Of a stretch of 12,958 nucleotides of DNA, positions 7,239 to 12,958 are shown in pieces. Both the position numbers and the translations under genes were made by a program. The notes under the pieces were generated by a model. The model searched no databases, was not told where the DNA came from, and was given only the letters and a program-made list of their open reading frames with translations. Source of the stretch: Lachnospira sp. UBA5912 (GTDB lineage: Bacteria > Bacillota > Clostridia > Lachnospirales > Lachnospiraceae); NCBI GenBank assembly GCA_002435585.1, contig DJDY01000177.1, forward strand, positions 1 to 12,958, read 5' to 3'. Each line of letters starts with the position of its first letter. The first letter of the stretch is position 1.

Positions 7239-7652
7239 ATGCCAGTAATTAATGAGTTAATTCGTTCAGAAAAGGATGGAACTCTTAGCTTTGGTAATTA
7301 TAAGCTGGATACTAAGTCTAAGTTATCAGATTTCGAGCATTGTGGAGATACTTATAAGGTTAAGACATTTAAGGAAATAACTAAGCTTGAGCGTAACGGT
7401 TCTTTCGTATATGAGTCAGTACCTGGAACAGCAGTTATGAACTTTAAAGCTACAGATACAGGCTTATCATTCAAGGTAGAAGGAAGCGAAGATGCACAGA
7501 TTACAGTAGAACTTGAAGAAGGCGCTTCTTATAATGTAACTATAGATGGTGCATTTGAAGGCAGTATGGCTACTAATATGGGTGGTAAGATAGTTCTTTC
7601 AGTAGCTCTTGAAGAAGGAAAGACTGTAGGAGTAGAAGTAGTTAAGGCATAA
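7239..7652 (+). CDS. Conserved-looking beta-rich protein of unknown function (137 aa)
   Basis: The protein is soluble with no signal peptide, membrane segment or Cys pair (a single Cys at residue 35). It starts MPVINELIRSEKDGTLSFGN and contains YKVKTFKEITKLERNG, then alternating strands such as YESVPGTAVMNFKATDTG and ends in GKIVLSVALEEGKTVGVEVV, which suggests an all-beta sandwich. I believe close relatives are widespread in Lachnospiraceae and are sometimes labelled endosialidase, but nothing in this sequence supports an enzymatic role: no catalytic signature is visible and the protein is far too short for a sialidase. AGGAGG lies 8 bases before the ATG, and with the strong terminator behind it this predicts high expression as a single gene. 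It sits between clpC and radA but is separated from both by its own leader and terminator. Confidence 0.8.
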   Translation: MPVINELIRSEKDGTLSFGNYKLDTKSKLSDFEHCGDTYKVKTFKEITKLERNGSFVYESVPGTAVMNFKATDTGLSFKVEGSEDAQITVELEEGASYNVTIDGAFEGSMATNMGGKIVLSVALEEGKTVGVEVVKA

Positions 7653-7668
7653 TATAAAAGATAATTAT

Positions 7669-7721
7669 ATGCCACACTTTGCATAAAGTCATTATCTGAC
7701 ATATGCAGGTGTGGCATTTTT
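7669..7721 (+). terminator. Strong rho-independent terminator after the 137-aa gene
   Basis: ATGCCACAC (7669-7677) pairs with GTGTGGCAT (7709-7717), followed inward by TGCAT/ATGCA and GTCA/TGAC pairs, and then by a run of five T. This is the clearest terminator in the interior of the window and isolates the gene from radA. Confidence 0.92.
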
Positions 7722-7729
7722 GATATAAT
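7721..7729 (+). promoter_or_regulatory. Extended -10 promoter of radA
   Basis: TGATATAAT is a perfect TGnTATAAT match and begins in the last T of the preceding terminator. No recognisable -35 hexamer is found 17 bases upstream. Transcription would start near 7736, giving a leader of about 20 bases that carries the AAAGGAGG ribosome binding site of radA. Confidence 0.55.
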
Positions 7730-7755
7730 GAGCGCAAAAGAAAAAGGAGGAAAAT

Positions 7756-9132
7756 GTGGCAAAAGGTAAGAGTACGGCTTTTTTTTGCAGTGAATGCGGA
7801 TATGAATCAGCAAAATGGTTTGGACAATGCCCTGCTTGTAAGGCATGGAATACATTTGTTGAAGAACCAGTGGCTTCCAGGTCACAGACTAAGGGTGTAA
7901 CGGCTGTCAGAAGGAATATAAATACTGACAATAGCCATCCTGTAAGTCTTAACGAGATTAATTCAGAGGAAAAAGAAAGAACGCTTACAGGAATAGGTGA
8001 ACTTGACAGAGTGTTAGGCGGAGGAATCGTGCAGGGGTCGCTGGTGCTTGTAGGTGGTGATCCTGGCATAGGTAAATCAACATTGCTTTTACAAATGTGT
8101 TACTATTTGTCTGATTCAGGTAAAAGGGTGCTATATATATCTGGAGAAGAGTCTTTAAGGCAGATAAAACTGAGGGCTGAAAGAATAGGAGAATGCAGCG
8201 ATAACCTTAAAATACTGTGTGAGACTAATCTTGATATTATAGAACAGATACTTAAAGATGAGATGCCAGAGGTGGTTATAATAGATTCAATACAGACCAT
8301 GTATAGAGAAGAAATATCAGCAGCACCAGGAAGTGTGTCGCAGGTAAGGGAAAGCACATCTATACTTATGCAGCTTGCAAAGGGACTTAACATATCGATA
8401 TTTATCGTTGGACATGTAACGAAGGAGGGCGTGGTTGCAGGACCGCGAGTTCTTGAACATATGGTAGATACAGTGCTTTATTTTGAGGGGGACAGATATG
8501 CCTCTTACAGAATATTAAGAAGTGTTAAAAACAGGTTTGGTTCCACTAATGAGATAGGCGTGTTTGAAATGCTGCAGGATGGTCTTAAAGAAGTGGAAAA
8601 CCCTTCTGAATATATGTTAAATGGCCGGCCTGAAGGTGCTTCAGGTTCTGTAGTAGTATGTCTTATTGAGGGAACAAGACCTCTTATGGTTGAAGTCCAG
8701 GCGCTTGTGTGTGATTCTAACTTTGGTATGCCAAGAAGAACCGCAGCAGGAACAGATTACAACAGGGTTAATCTGTTGATGGCGGTTCTTGAGAAAAGAG
8801 CAGGCATGAGAATGTCATCAAGTGATGCCTACCTTAATGTTGCAGGTGGAATAAAAGTATCTGAGCCGGCACTTGACCTTGGAATAGTGATAGCCCTTGT
8901 CAGCAGCTTTAAGAATAGGGAGGTTGACAGTAAAACTGTAATATTTGGTGAGGTCGGACTTTCAGGAGAGGTAAGGGCAGTAACACAGGCACAGCAAAGG
9001 GTAAATGAGGCTGTTAAGCTTGGATTTACGACATGTATATTGCCTTATGTGTGCTTGAAAAATATTAAAAAAAATGATAAAATCAATCTTATTGGTATAC
9101 ATAATGTCAATGAAGCAATTGATCTTATATAA
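7756..9132 (+). CDS. radA: RadA (Sms), DNA repair/recombination branch-migration ATPase
   Basis: RadA is a RecA-related hexameric ATPase that promotes branch migration during homologous recombination and repair, including D-loop extension in transformation. The 458-residue length is typical. Domains in order: an N-terminal four-Cys zinc finger (C11, C14, C25, C28); a RecA-like ATPase core with Walker A GDPGIGKS (101-108) and Walker B VVIIDS (about 173-178); the diagnostic KNRFG motif (258-262); and a C-terminal Lon-protease-like domain (about 280-458). The start is GTG: AAAGGAGG lies 5 bases upstream, and the overlapping ATG at 7754 is in another frame. It has its own promoter and is separated from the next gene by a weak terminator. 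Confidence 0.97.
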   Translation: MAKGKSTAFFCSECGYESAKWFGQCPACKAWNTFVEEPVASRSQTKGVTAVRRNINTDNSHPVSLNEINSEEKERTLTGIGELDRVLGGGIVQGSLVLVGGDPGIGKSTLLLQMCYYLSDSGKRVLYISGEESLRQIKLRAERIGECSDNLKILCETNLDIIEQILKDEMPEVVIIDSIQTMYREEISAAPGSVSQVRESTSILMQLAKGLNISIFIVGHVTKEGVVAGPRVLEHMVDTVLYFEGDRYASYRILRSVKNRFGSTNEIGVFEMLQDGLKEVENPSEYMLNGRPEGASGSVVVCLIEGTRPLMVEVQALVCDSNFGMPRRTAAGTDYNRVNLLMAVLEKRAGMRMSSSDAYLNVAGGIKVSEPALDLGIVIALVSSFKNREVDSKTVIFGEVGLSGEVRAVTQAQQRVNEAVKLGFTTCILPYVCLKNIKKNDKINLIGIHNVNEAIDLI

Positions 9133-9160
9133 AGATATCTGTATTGCGATATATTTTTTT
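9131..9160 (+). terminator. Weak intrinsic terminator after radA
   Basis: ATATC and GATAT pair around a TGTATTGC loop immediately after the radA stop codon and are followed by a run of seven T. The five-pair AT-rich stem is weak, so read-through into the next operon is possible. Confidence 0.45.
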
Positions 9161-9232
9161 ATAAGCAGAGTATAAAGATATTAGTGTATTTTTATATCAT
9201 AGACATTTTAAATACATATTTGGAGGAATACA

Positions 9233-9868
9233 ATGGATAATAATGATTTAGTCAGCAATCTGTCAGGAATACTTGATGGATTGGATTCGTCTCAGGAACA
9301 GCTTGAAAAAGATGCGTTTGATGTTATTAATTCATCAGATACATCACTTAATCTTGTAAAAGAAAGTATCTCAAGCGTTGAAGAGATACTTAAGATGATA
9401 GCTGAGCTTAATGAGGTAGCTGAAGAGTCAGCTGCAAGAATAAAGGAGCTTGAGAAGCTTTCTAAGGATATTGAACAGTTTGCAGGTGTTATATCATCAA
9501 TATCAAGCAGAACTAATATACTTTCGCTTAATGCCTCTATAGAAGCAGCAAGGGCGGGAGAACACGGAAGAGGATTTGCAGTTGTAGCCAGTGAAGTAAG
9601 AAACCTTGCAGCGCAATCAGCTAAATCATCGAAAGAAATCACAGATACTATTAATATGGTACAACAGTCAGTTGGAAAAACAGTTGATTCGATGAAAAAT
9701 ATATACGAGAATTCTAACCAGCAGAAAGAGAAAGCTGATGAGATAGGAAATGTTCTCAACAAGGTCGTAGATGCTGCATATACTGCTAATGAAGTTGCAA
9801 GAAATATTGAGAATGAAATAGCATATCAGAGAGAAATCACTGATAAAGCAAAGAACGCACTGAAATAG
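9233..9868 (+). CDS. Soluble chemoreceptor-type signalling-domain protein (211 aa, no sensor or membrane part)
   Basis: Residues about 85-145 match the cytoplasmic hairpin tip of methyl-accepting chemotaxis proteins: [20 protein letters not shown] followed by [20 protein letters not shown]. Flanking residues 20-85 and 145-211 are heptad-rich helices that would form the antiparallel coiled-coil arms. There is no membrane helix, HAMP, PAS or ligand-binding domain, so it is a short soluble signalling rod. The central Arg of EAARAG and the GRGFAVVA core are kept, so CheW/CheA binding remains possible, but no other chemotaxis gene is in the window. GGAGG lies 7 bases before the ATG. A zinc-ribbon membrane gene follows after 26 bases and a TPM-domain gene overlaps that one, so the three form an operon; the protein may act as a coiled-coil partner there rather than in chemotaxis. 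Confidence 0.9.
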   Translation: MDNNDLVSNLSGILDGLDSSQEQLEKDAFDVINSSDTSLNLVKESISSVEEILKMIAELNEVAEESAARIKELEKLSKDIEQFAGVISSISSRTNILSLNASIEAARAGEHGRGFAVVASEVRNLAAQSAKSSKEITDTINMVQQSVGKTVDSMKNIYENSNQQKEKADEIGNVLNKVVDAAYTANEVARNIENEIAYQREITDKAKNALK

Positions 9869-9894
9869 TTATGATATATGAGGGGGATTAACAT

Positions 9895-11595
9895 ATGTAT
9901 CAGTGTCAGAATTGCGGTGGAAGGCTGACTTTTAACATACTTTCACAACAGCTGCAATGTGATCATTGTGGCTCAGAATATGACCCATATGCAATAAGTA
10001 AGGAAAATGATGCAGAAGAAAGTAAAGAGTTTGATGTAACTGTATTTAAATGTCCACAGTGTGGTGGAGAAATATTAAGCACTGATAATACGGTTGCGAA
10101 TTTCTGCAGCTTTTGTGGTGCATCAACTATTCTTACAAGCAGAGTGTCAAAGGAGCTAAAGCCGGGATATATAATTCCATTTTCGAAAACAAAAGAAGAT
10201 TGCAAACAGGCATACAGGAAAATGGTTCGGCATGCATTGTTTGCACCTAAGGAATTAAAAGACGAAAAATATATAGATGGATTCAGAGGCATATATATGC
10301 CATACTGGACGTATTATATTGTCCAGCAGGGTCCTATATGTCTTAAAGGTTCTAGGAGCCACAGAAGAGGGGATTATATATATACAGACCATTACGATAT
10401 TACAGGTGATGTAAACTGTCATTATAAAGGATTGTCATACGATGCATCATCGTCATTTGATGATAGTCTGAGCGAGGGAATAGCTCCATATGATGTTAAG
10501 AATATGAAAGTATTTACGCCATCTTTTTTAAGTGGGTTTTATGCAGATACAGCGGATGTAGCATCAGATGTATACAGGATGGAAGCCAAGGATATTGCGG
10601 TTAAAGAAACTTACCAATATATAAAAAAGACTGCACGCTTAGGAAGAGTGAGTCTTGATAACTATCAGGGAGATATAGAAAGAATGCTTGGAACCAGAGT
10701 AGCAGCTGAGGACAGGGCTATGTTTCCGGTGTGGTTTTTATCCTATCGTAATAAAGACAGAGTTGCATATGCAACTGTAAACGGACAGACGGGCAAGGTT
10801 ACAGCAGACCTTCCGGTTTCACTTTTTAAATATTTTCTTGGTTCAGGTATACTTGCAATACCTATATTTATACTGCTGAATAGTTCGTTTACGCTAAGAC
10901 CAAAGATTACGCTGGCGATAGCTTCGTTTATAGCATTGTTAGTGATAGTACTGTATAATAGTGAGCTTAAGAAAATATATATAAAGGACCAGAAGCTTGA
11001 CGATAAAGGCAGGATGTATGCAGGTTCTGCAACAATAAGAAATGAATCAAAAGATGATCAGGAAAAAAGAAATCAGAAACTTGCATACGATATAGCAGAT
11101 GCTATAGAACGCGGTGAAAGCAAAAAGTCTGCATTCAAAGGCTCATTAAATGAAAGAGTTAATAAAAGCCGGTCGGTTTCCCAGATTATATTTATGATTG
11201 TTACTATAATTTGTATAGCTGTTCCGGCATTTTATACGTTGCAGCTTACGTCAATACTATATGGTGGAAGTGATTTATCCTTTGGCACAGAATTTTTGGT
11301 ATGTATTATCTGTCTTGTAGCCGGTGTGATACTTGCTGTCTCCAATCATAAAACCTATAAAAATATAGCGGGGAAAAAGATATCAGGCAATATAGGCTCG
11401 CTTATAGCTATGCTGATAGCTGTTATTATTCTGTGGCTGAATCCAGTATCTGATATATATTATTATGTGGCAGTTATTGCAGAACTGGCGGCTATAATAT
11501 ATACAATTACAGATCTTATAAGATATTATAATGTGCTTGCAACAAGAAAACTTCCACAATTTGATAACTATCGTGGGGGTGATGACAATGCCTGA
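9895..11595 (+). CDS. Double zinc-ribbon protein with large soluble domain and six membrane helices (YdjG-like architecture)
   Basis: This 566-residue protein starts with two four-Cys zinc ribbons: C4/C7/C22/C25 (CQNCGG and CDHCGS) and C53/C56/C71/C74 (CPQCGG and CSFCGA). A soluble region (about 85-310) follows with LKPGYIIPFSKTKEDCKQAY, FRGIYMPYWTYYI and, near 292-302, a PepSY-like motif (ATVNGQTGKV). Predicted membrane helices lie near 311-330, 338-356, 429-452, 466-483, 500-517 and 521-541, with a charged cytoplasmic-type loop between the second and third. Such proteins are usually annotated only as TFIIB-type zinc ribbon proteins. In B. subtilis a zinc-ribbon membrane protein (YdjG) works with a TPM protein (YdjH) in the pspA operon, so a membrane-scaffold or envelope-stress role is a reasonable inference. 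GAGGGGGAT lies 7 bases before the ATG. Confidence 0.85.
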   Translation: MYQCQNCGGRLTFNILSQQLQCDHCGSEYDPYAISKENDAEESKEFDVTVFKCPQCGGEILSTDNTVANFCSFCGASTILTSRVSKELKPGYIIPFSKTKEDCKQAYRKMVRHALFAPKELKDEKYIDGFRGIYMPYWTYYIVQQGPICLKGSRSHRRGDYIYTDHYDITGDVNCHYKGLSYDASSSFDDSLSEGIAPYDVKNMKVFTPSFLSGFYADTADVASDVYRMEAKDIAVKETYQYIKKTARLGRVSLDNYQGDIERMLGTRVAAEDRAMFPVWFLSYRNKDRVAYATVNGQTGKVTADLPVSLFKYFLGSGILAIPIFILLNSSFTLRPKITLAIASFIALLVIVLYNSELKKIYIKDQKLDDKGRMYAGSATIRNESKDDQEKRNQKLAYDIADAIERGESKKSAFKGSLNERVNKSRSVSQIIFMIVTIICIAVPAFYTLQLTSILYGGSDLSFGTEFLVCIICLVAGVILAVSNHKTYKNIAGKKISGNIGSLIAMLIAVIILWLNPVSDIYYYVAVIAELAAIIYTITDLIRYYNVLATRKLPQFDNYRGGDDNA

Positions 11596-12427
11596 TAAAA
11601 AATACAAATACATAAAGATAAAAAGAAGAATGGCATTTTTGTCAGCTATTGTTATATTTGCGTGGCTCATAATTAACGTATCAAGGCATATGGTAATGGC
11701 AGAAGATGTAGGTGAGCATAAGTATAGTTATGTCAATCCAGAAACGGGATATGAAGCGATTGTTGAAGATGATGCAGAAATTATAGGCGAAAATGATTAT
11801 CAGTCTTTATTAGAGCTGATGGAACAGATTACACCATATGGTAATGTGATGCTTAAGACTATAGCATCGAATAATATGTCGACAGAAAGCTATGTTAGAA
11901 ACCTGTATAAGAATAGATATGGTTCTGAAAGTGGAACTATATTTATAATTGATATGCATAACAGAAACATATGGATACATAGCAACGGAAGTATATATAG
12001 CACAGTGACAAGCTCATATGCTGATACAATAACGGACAATGTATACAAGTATGCTTCGTCTAAGAATTATTACAAATGTGCATATAGTGTATTTGAACAG
12101 GAACTTGCACTTCTTAAGGGAAGAAAAATATCACAGCCTATGAAATATATAAGTAATGCATTGCTTGCAGTTGTTGCTGCGTTGCTTATTAATTATGCAG
12201 TTGTAAGATTCTATATAAGAAAGAAAGCACCATCAAGAAGTGCTGTTATGGAAGGGATATTCGTAAATAAAGCGTTTGATAATTGCAAGGTGAATTACAC
12301 ATACCAGAGCAAGACCTATTCGCCAGTAGAGTCTGATTCGGGTGGTTCATCTGGTGGCGGTTCGTCAGGTGGCTCTTTGGGAGGTTCATCAGGCGGCGGA
12401 GGCGGTGGTGGAGGCCACAGCTTCTAA
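11588..12427 (+). CDS. TPM-domain membrane protein with Gly/Ser-rich tail (YdjH/YgcG-like)
   Basis: This 279-residue protein has an N-terminal membrane helix (about 15-32, signal anchor or signal peptide ending near VMA), an extracytoplasmic TPM (Psb32/MOLO-1-type) domain (about 60-175, with the SGTIFIIDMHNRNIWIHSNG core), a second membrane helix (about 188-207), and a cytoplasmic-side tail that becomes Gly/Ser-rich from about residue 250 and ends in a Gly run and HSF. That tail is typical of the family. I chose the ATG at 11588, which overlaps the upstream gene by 8 bases and is preceded by GGGGGTGAT, over the longer start at 11531, which has no ribosome binding site and would lie inside the previous gene. 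The overlap implies translational coupling with the zinc-ribbon protein, so the two probably form a complex. Confidence 0.88.
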   Translation: MPDKKYKYIKIKRRMAFLSAIVIFAWLIINVSRHMVMAEDVGEHKYSYVNPETGYEAIVEDDAEIIGENDYQSLLELMEQITPYGNVMLKTIASNNMSTESYVRNLYKNRYGSESGTIFIIDMHNRNIWIHSNGSIYSTVTSSYADTITDNVYKYASSKNYYKCAYSVFEQELALLKGRKISQPMKYISNALLAVVAALLINYAVVRFYIRKKAPSRSAVMEGIFVNKAFDNCKVNYTYQSKTYSPVESDSGGSSGGGSSGGSLGGSSGGGGGGGGHSF

Positions 12428-12457
12428 ATTCAATGATAAATAAATGTCGTTGTATAT

Positions 12458-12499
12458 ATGGGTGTGACAGATAAAATAATATCTGTTGCACCCATTTTT
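12458..12499 (+). terminator. Strong rho-independent terminator closing the TPM operon
   Basis: ATGGGTG-TG-ACAGATA pairs with TATCTGT-TG-CACCCAT around a six-base loop. The two central TG/TG steps pair as G-U wobbles, making a continuous 16-bp stem followed by five T. It sits 30 bases after the TPM stop codon. Confidence 0.93.
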
Positions 12500-12850
12500 A
12501 AATATGTATTATAAATGAGATAGCATGTAAAAATATTTTTGAATACAATACATATTATACGAAATGATATAAAGATAAATCTTTGTAATTCAGACAAAAA
12601 CGATGTAATGTTTAAAGTTTTTTGCCTGTAAGTACCGGATAATATTGCAAAGATAAATAAAAAAACGAAAAAATCATAAAATAGCTTCTTGAATAATATA
12701 TAAAAATATATACATATGTATATAATAAATATACAAAAACAGACAAGAAAATAAAAAAATACATAAAAGGCATAAAAAGGTTTGCCCAAACAAATCCAGT
12801 ATTTGTGCGGTATGAGGAGATGTTTGGATAAAAGATGAAAATCAAAATTG
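12500..12850. other. AT-rich non-coding stretch upstream of the terminal promoter
   Basis: I see no gene in these ~350 bases. Open frames on the reverse strand (Phe/Tyr/Ile/Leu-rich, no convincing start site) are products of A-rich sequence. No tRNA, repeat array or mobile-element end is visible. The position before a very strong promoter fits the long AT-rich upstream regions of rRNA operons. Confidence 0.6.
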
Positions 12851-12880
12851 AAAAAAATCAAAAAAAGTTGAAAAAAGTTG
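12851..12880 (+). promoter_or_regulatory. Phased A-tracts / UP-like element
   Basis: Three A-tracts (12851-12857, 12860-12866 and 12871-12876) are centred about 10 bases apart directly upstream of the -35 box, with AAAAAAGTTG repeated in tandem at 12861-12880. Helically phased A-tracts bend DNA and bind the RNA polymerase alpha C-terminal domains, as in UP elements of rRNA promoters. Confidence 0.6.
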
Positions 12881-12909
12881 TTGACATATGGGAGGGGTGG
12901 TGATATTAT
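12881..12909 (+). promoter_or_regulatory. Strong sigma-A promoter, probably of an rRNA or tRNA operon beyond the edge
   Basis: A perfect -35 TTGACA (12881-12886) is followed after 17 bases by TATTAT (12904-12909); an overlapping perfect TATAAT at 12907-12912 has a 20-base spacing. Transcription would begin near 12915, at a short GC-rich hairpin (GTCGC at 12916-12920 with GCGAC at 12933-12937, with internal mispairs), then an A-rich leader. The combination of UP-like A-tracts, consensus hexamers, and a GC-rich leader hairpin without a ribosome binding site or start codon fits a stable-RNA operon; this assignment is inference because the window ends 21 bases after the hairpin. Confidence 0.65.
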
Positions 12910-12958
12910 AATCAAGTCGCCGCGATACGGCAGCGACAAAAACTTAAAGAAACACTGA

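Noticed and set aside
7754..7756. ATG overlapping the GTG start of radA
   Set aside because: It is in a different frame and would not produce RadA; the GTG frame gives the full zinc finger and normal family length.
11531..11587. Longer start for the TPM protein
   Set aside because: It lies within the preceding gene without a ribosome binding site, and the added residues precede the signal anchor for no reason; 11588 has a good GGGGGTGAT element.
12430..12939. Leftward Phe/Tyr/Ile-rich frame of 169 codons and a shorter overlapping one
   Set aside because: They arise from A-rich non-coding DNA, run through the strong terminator and the strong promoter, and have no convincing start site.
1..12958. 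CRISPR arrays, insertion-sequence ends, prophage or tRNA genes
   Set aside because: I found no regularly spaced repeats, transposase or integrase genes, terminal inverted repeats, or tRNA-like cloverleaf sequences; the genes look like stable chromosomal content.

Overview
The window looks like chromosomal DNA of a low-GC anaerobic Firmicute, most likely a member of the Lachnospiraceae. The evidence is the AT-rich composition, strong purine-rich ribosome binding sites, a clpC-radA neighbourhood, a glycosyltransferase fused to a GtrA domain, and a cysteine/glycine-rich small protein of a kind I associate with this family. That placement is inference from gene content; no rRNA gene lies in the window to confirm it.

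Layout. Positions 1-1656 are transcribed leftward: a Cys/Gly-rich small protein with its own terminator, then two unknown genes (an Asn-rich 215-residue protein and a 65-residue protein). A divergent promoter region (1657-1845) separates these from a rightward series: a GT2-GtrA glycosyltransferase and a multi-pass lipid-linked oligosaccharide flippase (one operon); clpC (AAA+ unfoldase of the ClpCP protease); a 137-residue conserved-looking protein with its own leader and a strong terminator; radA (recombination/branch-migration ATPase) from its own promoter; and then a three-gene operon of a soluble chemoreceptor-signalling-domain protein, a zinc-ribbon membrane protein and a TPM-domain membrane protein, closed by a strong terminator. 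The last ~460 bases carry no convincing gene and end in a very strong sigma-A promoter preceded by phased A-tracts, probably that of an rRNA or tRNA operon starting just beyond the edge.

Functional themes. The glycosyltransferase and flippase fit cell-surface glycan assembly. ClpC and RadA are housekeeping quality-control and DNA-repair proteins. The most interesting unit is 9233-12427. Its second and third genes resemble in architecture the YdjG (zinc ribbon plus membrane) and YdjH (TPM) partners of the PspA envelope-stress operon of Bacillus subtilis, but the first position, where PspA would be, holds a small soluble coiled coil derived from a chemoreceptor signalling domain. This is the best candidate here for an undescribed system. 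The Cys/Gly-rich protein with an internally duplicated hydrophobic core is the second.
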